Positions 56,937-64,000 of a stretch of DNA of 64,000 nucleotides are shown in pieces (position 1 is the first letter of the stretch; every line of letters starts with the position of its first letter). Source of the stretch: Pneumocystis sp. 'macacae' (taxonomy: Eukaryota; Ascomycota; Pneumocystomycetes; Pneumocystales; Pneumocystaceae); NCBI GenBank assembly GCA_018127085.1, contig CM030728.1, forward strand, positions 186,001 to 250,000, given 5' to 3'. The position numbers and the translations under genes are program-made. A model generated the notes under the pieces. The model saw only the letters and a list, made by a program, of their open reading frames with translations. It did not search any database and was not told the origin of the DNA.

Positions 56937-59103
56937 ATGACTGTCAAGTTACAATGGAGAGTAAATGATACAAAAGTAGATGAAGATACAATAGGCGTTA
57001 AAAAAGTTATTAAAGAGGATGCGTTTGCATGTTTTGAAAGGAATAATATTTTAATGAAAGATTCTTTAAATCAACAGTCAATAAATCATATTTATATACC
57101 CAAAGCGTGTGATAAACCATATCAGTATTTAAAACATCTTGAAGAGTCGATGGAAGATAGTAGTAGATGCGAAATGTTGTCACAACATAATGTGCCAGTA
57201 GAGTTTCGATACTTTTTAGATGATAATAAGTCGAATTTTGGAAAAAATACATTTAATAACGATACTGTTCCTACTATTACTATTAATCTCCCCGGTACTC
57301 AAGAAATATTACCTGTTTCTAATGAGTGTTATGAATTATACAACGATGTATCTTCGGGGAACCAGAATTCTCAGGAGCAGCTTAGTGAATCAATTGTTGT
57401 ATCTGGTATACTTGACAAAATGGATACTTCTGTTACAGAAAATCATGCGTCGCTTATGGACGAGTGCTCTATAAATAATTTGTCAAAAACAGAATTATCG
57501 TGCCAAAATACTGCACTTACTACTTTAGATGTTCGTGAAGGCACAATACACGAACCTGTAAAATGGATTGATACAATTCGACAAAAGCGGGGATTGAAAT
57601 ATAAACGAAAAGCAGATTATGAGGGTCACAATCTTTATGTTGGGACTAGGATTGAAGAAGATCATGTTAATTATGTAACTGCTTATAATATGTTGACAGG
57701 GATTAGAGTTGGAGTATTTTTTTCGTAATTAAATTTTTAATTATTTAAAGTGTTTAGGTTTCCAGATGCACTGCAAAAGTTGATCGTGATCTTACAAGTA
57801 CTGACTTTGTTGATTCATATAAATTTTCTTTTGATATGTATGTTTTTATTATATTATCTTTTCTGACTATTTAGAACGGGTAATGAGCTAACACCTTCTG
57901 CAAAGTATGATTTTAAATTTAAGGACTATTCTCCATGGGTTTTCCGTCATTTAAGAGCCCTTTTTCGTCTTGATCCTGCTGATTATTTGATGTCATTAAC
58001 AAGTAAATATATTCTTTCTGAGTTAGGATCTCCTGGGAAAAGTGGGAGCTTTTTTTATTTTTCACGCGATTATCGTTATATAATTAAAACAATTCATCAC
58101 TCTGAACATAAGTTCTTACGTAAAATTTTAAAACAATACTATGAGGTTTTTAAATAAAATCGATTCTATATTATGAATTAATTGTGTTATAGCATGTTAA
58201 AGAAAATCCAAATACATTGATTTCTCAATTTTATGGTTTACATAGAGTAAAAATGCCATATGGACATAAAATTCATTTTGTTATAATGAACAATTTATTC
58301 CCTCCTCATCGTGATATTCATAAAACATTTGATTTAAAAGGATCTATTGTAGGAAGAGATTATAAGGAAGAGGATTTGGAAAAAAATCCAAGGGCAACTA
58401 TGAAAGATTTAAATTGGATAAGGAGAGATATGTATTTGTCATTAGGCCCAAAAAAACGGGATATGTTTCTTGCTCAAGTAAAAGCAGATATAGAGTTGTT
58501 AGCGTCATTGAATATCATGGATTATAGTCTTCTTGTTGGTATACATGATTTATCTTTAGGAAACAAAGAACACATTCGAGATAATATACTATCTGTATTT
58601 AATCCTAATTCAGAACAAATATATAATTCATTAAAATATGGTCAATCCGTTTCTAGTGCTAATGAGCTTAGAAAAATTGTTTCAACTACTGGACCAGTTT
58701 CGCTTAATTCTACTTCAAATGAGTTTTTAGAAACTGATTTTACATTGTAGGTTTTGTAATAGTTTTAATGATTAATATTAATCTGCTATTTAGACGTAAA
58801 GATTTCATATTTTATAGTGATGATGGTGGTTTTAGAGCTACTCAGGAAAATGATCTTCCCGGCGATTCAATATATTATCTTGGTATAATTGATCTTCTTA
58901 CTAAAGTATAACTTATATTGAATGTTCATTTTTAATGGTTTTAGTATAATGTAATTAAAAGAATTGAACATTTTTGGAAAGGACTTTCGCATTCAAAGGC
59001 ACAAGTATCTGCTATACCTCCTTCTGGATATGCTTCACGATTTCTCAAATTTATATCTTCTATTATTAAAACGCCTCAATCTGCTGAAGGACATAAAGAT
59101 TAG
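56937..59103 (+). CDS. its3: Phosphatidylinositol-4-phosphate 5-kinase (Its3/Mss4)
   Basis: Makes PI(4,5)P2 at the plasma membrane, which controls actin, cell-wall synthesis and cytokinesis. The ATG at 56937 opens [20 protein letters not shown]. The N-terminal about 190 residues are family-variable, rich in Ser, Thr and Asn. The kinase fold begins with [18 protein letters not shown], then [16 protein letters not shown]. The ATP-binding loop is [20 protein letters not shown] with [19 protein letters not shown] carrying the Lys. The catalytic [11 protein letters not shown] motif is at about 58510-58560, after [16 protein letters not shown]. The activation part reads [20 protein letters not shown], and [19 protein letters not shown]. 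It ends QSAEGHKD at 59103. About 630 residues in five or six exons. All key residues are present. Budding-yeast Mss4 has a longer N-terminus. Confidence 0.94.
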
Positions 59104-59636
59104 TTATAAACATAAGGAAAAAACGTATACCAGAAAGTGTATTAATAGATGTATGGGAAAAGGTAATACCTGTAAAATTGATTTTCTGCATTCTAATTGG
59201 CTTATTGTTAGGTATTTACATAACATTGAGAAAAAACAGTTATTTGAAAGGTATAAAAATGTCAGGTTTAATAAAATTGCAACAATAATGATATCCTATA
59301 CATCTCTAAGAACAATTTTTTGAATTCTTACTTATTAATACACTATGGAAATATAATTTGCATGAAAGTTATAAGAATGAACGTATAACTGTTGTAACAG
59401 TCAAAATATTCTAAAGGCAGACTTTTTCAAATATATCAAAAAATACATACATATTTTAACTATTCTCGAAACTCTATTTATGAGCATATGTTTTATTAGT
59501 TTAAGCATTATTCCTTTTTGTTTACGTAAATGTATATACTTCGTTTTTATAATAAAATATTTTTTTGGTAGATTAATATATATTTGTGGACAAATATAAA
59601 TATTTCTCCAAAACTGTATATTTCATTTAATATTAA
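59104..59636. other. Convergent intergenic gap PI4P 5-kinase - FEN1
   Basis: About 530 bases between the kinase stop and the end of the possible FEN1 tail exon. The plus-strand frame at 58964-59323 is mostly a shadow of the kinase end. No other ORF or RNA gene. Confidence 0.5.
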
Positions 59637-59735
59637 TTATTTTTTCTTTTTATTGATTTTATTTTTCTTTTTATTTATATACATACTCTCTTCAATTTTC
59701 CTTTTTTCTTTAATATCATTAGATTTTGAAGTAAT
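59637..59735 (-). other. Candidate lysine-rich last exon of FEN1
   Basis: On the minus strand a phase-0 open frame of 32 codons plus TAA starts right after an AATAG acceptor, which itself follows a TACTAAT branch-point-like motif. It encodes a tail with 12 Lys and one Arg (SNDIKEKRKIEE, then INKKKNKINKKKK), as expected after the PIP box in other FEN1 proteins. The matching donor site after the PIP box reads AAG|GAAAAT, with GA in place of GT. If spliced the intron would be 48 bases, the size usual here. Confidence 0.55.
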
Positions 59736-59753
59736 CTATTTGTTTTATTAGTA

Positions 59754-61155
59754 TTAAAAAAAAAGATTATGAAATTTATTTTCCTTGAAAAAACCATCCA
59801 AACGTATTTGTTGGGCTGATTTCAATGTTTTTTCTAACCGTGCAATACCGTTATTTACTCTTTCTTCACTAAATCCTTTTTCTTTAACTAAAAAATCAAA
59901 AAGGCCCTCTGCATCTGGACTTTCCCATTTTAACTCGAAAGTTTCTGGATTAGTAATGTCTGGTTTTAAAAATAATTCTCTTGCATCTTTATATGGCCAA
60001 TTCTCTGGTATATGATATTTAGATTTATCAGCAGAATTTACAAATACATCTAATGATTTATATTCTCTAATCAACTCGAGTGCTCTTTTAGGACCAACTC
60101 CTTTAATTGGCTCGCAATAATCACATCCTAAAAGAATGCAAAGGTCTACAAACTATTTTTTTAGTTTATAGTGTATAAAATATGAAATTATTACTTGTTC
60201 TAGTGACATCTCTAATTCTTTCAGTGCCTTTTCTAAATTAACTTCCGTTATAGGTTCTTTTCTTTGTTCACTAAAAGTTAAATGTCGAAGCAATATAGGT
60301 GAAGAAAAACAAAGTATATCCATGTCTTCAGATGCTGCAGCATAAACCTTAGAACATTAGCTTTATAAATACATGGAATTCAAATACCTTTCCCGCTTTA
60401 GCAAGAGCTGCACATTGTGCTTCTGCTTCACAAGGTGCATCAACATATGGTATCCCCATTAGCTTTAATAGCTTTTTACATTCTTCATTATGTTCTCGAG
60501 TCATACGTACTGTCCTTCTGCTAAATTTGTTCATATCTTCTACAGAATCTGCTTCTTTTGCTTCTAGATATGATTTGAGTGCTTTTTCTCTTCTTTCTGT
60601 GCGTTTTGCAAGCTTTTGCATTTCATAATGATTTTTAATAATTTAAAGGTGCATACCTCTCCACTTTTTAGTTTAGGTGGACTCCCATCAAAGACATAAC
60701 ATGGCCTTAGAGTATATTTTTAAAAATTTTTTTTTTTACTTTAAAAACTAACCTAATGCCATTGTCACACATCCTTAATGTTCTATAAAAGATCCCCATT
60801 AAATGGCTTTAGAAATATTAGATTTAATTCGAAAAATGAAAAGATTAAAATTATTTAACCTTGTTGTTTCACCTGTTTTATTCATTAATTGTTGTCCATC
60901 TTTTTGGCGAACTGCAACTAAAAACTTGTATATTAGTTAATTTTTCATGAAAAATTAGAATAAATCTTAAAAAAACCTGATAAATACTCATAGAAGCATC
61001 CTAATAAAAAATGTTAACATGTTATTTTTTTATTTTTTATTTAAAAAAATAATTACAATTGCTACTTTTCGTCCAAAATAATGATCAATATCATAGGATT
61101 TAATAGACGATGATGCAAATTCTTCAAGAAGTTGATGAAGATGCTTAATTCCCAT
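59754..61155 (-). CDS. rad2: Flap endonuclease FEN1 (Rad2)
   Basis: Structure-specific nuclease that cuts 5' flaps in Okazaki-fragment maturation and base-excision repair. It starts [20 protein letters not shown]; the N-terminal nuclease region gives [19 protein letters not shown] with metal-binding Asp, then [17 protein letters not shown] (a metal-binding Asp in VFDG). The internal region has [20 protein letters not shown] with acidic metal ligands, then [14 protein letters not shown], and the helix-hairpin region [19 protein letters not shown] with the DD-type metal pair (CDYC). The PCNA-binding PIP box is QIRLDGFF (about 59786-59808). As read here it stops at 59754 (HNLFF) and lacks the Lys-rich tail of the family; see the candidate exon downstream. 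About 370 residues without the tail. All catalytic residues are present. Confidence 0.93.
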
Positions 61156-61892
61156 TTTGTTTTGATGTTTATTTTATAAAATATGTTGTTCTAGAATATG
61201 TTATGAGTTATTACAAAATAGAATTTATCGAGTATAATTTTTGTTTTTAAATAGAAAATAATAAAATCAATAATAAAATTATATTGGTATATTTTATATT
61301 TATGGAAGTGTATTTAGACAAATGTTTTTTTGCATTTTTACTTTTTGTAGATGAATGTTAATGTATTTTTAGATTAAATTTTATGAAAAGATGTTTTTGT
61401 TATATATTATTAATGTTTATTATTAATGTTTATATGTTTTAAGTGCTTTGAATGGTTTTATGATCTAGGAAAATGAATAAAAATGTATAAATATTTGGTA
61501 TTTATAAAAAAAAGAAAAAATAATTTAAATCAAAAAAATAAATGAAAAAAACTATATTTTATTGAAATATATTTACATGTTTTTTTAAAAAAAAGATTAA
61601 ATTTAAAGATGTTGATAATTAAAGGAATTGTTGGATTGATTTGTTTTTTATGATTTTTATGATTCCAAAATCAAATTTTACTATTTTTTGTAAAGATAGA
61701 AAATAAATGTTTCTTTGAATATATAAATAATCTGTAATGTAATAAAATATGGATACGCAAAATAGTAGATGATATGAAATATTAGAAGAATAAATATTCC
61801 TGGGTAATGTTCTACAATTAATATGATATAATAAAATGGGTATATGCAATTATAGTGACAATATTGATTCGTTATATTTAAAGGTTGGTCAA
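61156..61892. other. Intergenic gap Coq1-FEN1
   Basis: About 740 bases between the Coq1 stop and the FEN1 start, both minus-strand genes, containing the FEN1 promoter. A weak minus-strand frame at 61619-61849 has skewed composition and no recognisable features, so it is not called. Confidence 0.6.
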
Positions 61893-63287
61893 TTACTTTG
61901 TTCTAGTAAGAATTTTGCATGTTAAATCTTCTAATGCAAGTCGAGAAGGAGACATTGGAAATAAATTAAGAGCATCTAGTGCTTTATTGGAAAACTTTTC
62001 TGCTAATTCTCTTGTTTTTTGTAATCCACAACTCTTTAGAACCAATTCGTAAGTCTATATACGTCAATATAAATAATAATTAAATGATCTAATACTCGAT
62101 ATATGTCTCCAGTATTAGAAAAATTTCGTTTTATAATAGGACCTAGCTCAGGATATTTTTCCCATGCAAACAAAACAGGAGCTGTTACTAGCCCAAGTTT
62201 CAAATCCATTTTTACTGGCTTCCCAAATGCTTTTTCAGAAACAGTGTAATCCAACATATCATCTGTTAACTAATGATATAAGAATTTATTTTTATTAATA
62301 TTAATTAAACACCTGGAATGCTAGACCAAGATTTTTACCATAAAGATAAGCGTTATCTGCTATTTCAGTGGTACAGCCACCAAGTAATGCACTGGCTCGA
62401 CAACTTTTTGCTATTAGACTTGCTGTTTTTAAGTATGTTTTTTTTAAATAATTATTTAAAACATCATCAAAAATTAAAAAATTTCCTTCTTTGTCTAAAA
62501 TTTCTTTTAATTGCATAAATTCCCCTTCTACAAGATTTGCTATCACTGTAGCTAAAAGTTCAATTACTTCTGCATTTCTTAAACGAGCAAGAGCAAGAGA
62601 TGCTCTACCAAGAAGATAATCTCCAGCCAATATTGCCATTTTGTTTCCAAATACATGATTTCCACTCGGTATACCTCTTCTGATTTCAGAGTTATCAATA
62701 ACATCATCATGAAGTAAAGATGCAGTATGAATCATCTCTGTAATTTCTGCAAGTCTTCTTTGAGATGGGTGGATATCTGTTTTCATTGTATCCATCTTAA
62801 TTTGATATGAAGAGAGTGGTTGATTTAGATCATTATCATTTACAATATTTGTAGATGATATAGGATTGTTATATTTGTGATACATGTTGTCACTCCAGTT
62901 TTTAATTTTCGGAGCATGATTAGTTGCTTTTGATACTAAAAGAACAATAAGTGGTCGAATATGCTTTCCTTGTGTTTGAATATAATAATTTGCAACATTA
63001 CGAAGAATAGGATGACAAGAATCAAATAATTTTCGAATATTATGTGTTAAATGAGACATTTCCGATTCCACCAGTTTTATCTGGTTGGTATACAAACTTG
63101 TATTCATTTCTTCTGTAGTTTTTGATGAAAATTTTAATGTTTCATACATATTTGAAAACTGGTTGGTAGACTTCATTATAAAGCGTTTTTGAGACCATTT
63201 TATGACTAAAATAAAACATTTTTTATTTTGAATAGTTGCATATTTCCTTATAAAAGGTCTTTGTATTATTTTTTTTGTAAAAAACAT
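61893..63287 (-). CDS. coq1: Polyprenyl diphosphate synthase Coq1 (ubiquinone side chain)
   Basis: Trans-prenyltransferase that builds the ubiquinone side chain in mitochondria. The start MFFTKKIIQRPFIRKYATIQ is a typical matrix-targeting sequence. The long first exon (62301-63287) has the first aspartate-rich motif in AEITEMIHTASLLHDDVIDN (DDVID at about 62690-62704), then EIRRGIPSGNHVFGNKMAIL and LLGRASLALARLRNAEVIEL. After a short intron, the second motif is QLTDDMLDYTVSEKAFGKPV (DDMLD, about 62230-62260), then KMDLKLGLVTAPVLFAWEK. Splicing again gives the C-terminal helices with SGAKKAR-type LKSCGLQKTRELAEKFSNKA, and it ends LEDLTCKILTRTK. About 430 residues, normal for Coq1/Dps1. In fission yeast this enzyme needs a second subunit, Dlp1, which is not in this window. 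Confidence 0.94.
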
Positions 63288-64000
63288 GAAAAAATTAATT
63301 TCTTGTTTTTTGAACCTTAGAGGTCAAGATGAATAAAAATTAACTTACAAATAAATGTAATAAGAATTACGGATTTTGATTTTTCTTTAAAAATGAAATA
63401 AATTCGTACTTTGTTCTTTATTAGGAAAAGGGTTTTATAGATTTTTTTGAAACATCGTAAAAATTTAGATTTTGTATTTTAAATTAATGATATGAATCTA
63501 AAAGGTAAAGTATGAATCAGAAGATATATATTATTTGTGTTATTACATGAATATATTGCATTTTATAGTGTCTAGTTATTTTTATGATTTTACAAGATTA
63601 AATGTTATTTTTGAAAGTAATTTTTTATTTAAGAATATAAAATGTATTAGTTTTTTATGTTTTATTTTTATTGAAAAGGGACAGTGATAAATATGTTTGG
63701 AATAGTAAAAATACATTAATTGTATATTTTAACGAATTATTTCTGTATAATTTTGTGAAAATGATAATGATGTGTTATTTTAATGATAAATTAGTAAATA
63801 ATTTTTAATCCACTTCAAAGCACTCTTAAGCCTCGATAAGCTCAATAAAATATTTAAATTATAATTGATTGATATGATATAATAATTATAAAAAATTTTA
63901 TATGATAGAGTTTATATATAATAAAAATTATTTGTGTAAAATTGATTTATTTTTTTTTTATAAATTTGTATGTTTTTGAGTAAACGGATAATATAAATTA
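63288..64000. other. AT-rich stretch after Coq1 start, to window end
   Basis: About 710 bases upstream of Coq1 on the minus strand, AT-rich with no ORF of note and no RNA gene. It holds the Coq1 promoter. Confidence 0.6.

Noticed and set aside
58964..59323. Plus-strand open frame of 119 codons
   Set aside because: It is a shifted-frame shadow of the last PI4P 5-kinase exon plus untranslated sequence.
1..64000. Surface glycoprotein (Msg-type) gene family or telomeric repeats
   Set aside because: These are expected near Pneumocystis chromosome ends, but no long cysteine-rich repeated frame or telomere repeat is present here. The window is an internal housekeeping region.

Overview
The window is nuclear DNA from an ascomycete fungus, most probably a Pneumocystis species (Taphrinomycotina). 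The evidence is very low GC, genes split by many introns of about 40 to 60 bases, short intergenic gaps, no operons, and proteins that resemble fission-yeast and animal orthologues more than budding-yeast ones. The species cannot be fixed by eye. I see no rRNA, tRNA, transposon, phage, plasmid or CRISPR sequence.

Layout, left to right. 1-15939: tripeptidyl peptidase II (5' end outside the window), an orphan leucine-rich-like gene, the Arp2/3 activator Dip1/Ldb17 (-), Ku70, the PI3-kinase Vps34, and a BAX-inhibitor-1 membrane protein. 16101-31914: mitoribosome GTPase Mtg1 (-), WD40 protein STRAP, sorting nexin Snx3 (-), mRNA export adaptor Mlo3/Yra1, Doa1/PLAA (-), splicing factor Isy1 (-), mitoribosomal bS16m, splicing factor Prp38 (-), NAD(P)HX epimerase, RES-complex RNA-binding protein Ist3 (-), Sys1, and mitoribosomal uS17m (-). 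32148-49736: cohesin acetyltransferase Eco1 (-), Rad54 (-), Hop2/Meu13, a CCCH zinc-finger protein, an orphan, a TLDc (Oxr1) protein, alpha-COP (-), and Chl1 helicase (-). 50349-64000: UGGT, a membrane orphan that is probably mitochondrial (-), PI4P 5-kinase, FEN1/Rad2 (-), and Coq1 polyprenyl diphosphate synthase (-).

The genes are individual eukaryotic units, but several share processes. DNA repair, cohesion and recombination: Ku70, Eco1, Rad54, Hop2, Chl1, FEN1. mRNA splicing and export: Isy1, Prp38, Ist3, Mlo3, and possibly STRAP. Endomembrane traffic: Vps34, Snx3, Sys1, alpha-COP, PI4P 5-kinase, UGGT. Mitochondrion: Mtg1, bS16m, uS17m, Coq1. Neighbouring pairs are often divergent with a short shared promoter, or convergent with only tens of bases between stop codons.

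The most interesting points are about gene structure. FEN1 seems to carry its lysine-rich tail behind an intron that would begin GA instead of GT. STRAP needs a 5-base internal exon, alpha-COP a 12-base one and the NAD(P)HX epimerase an 18-base one. One Mlo3/Yra1 intron is about three times the usual length and holds a strong hairpin. UGGT ends in HDEF instead of HDEL. Exon limits were read by eye from frame, GT..AG signals and remembered family sequence, so internal borders may be off by a few bases.
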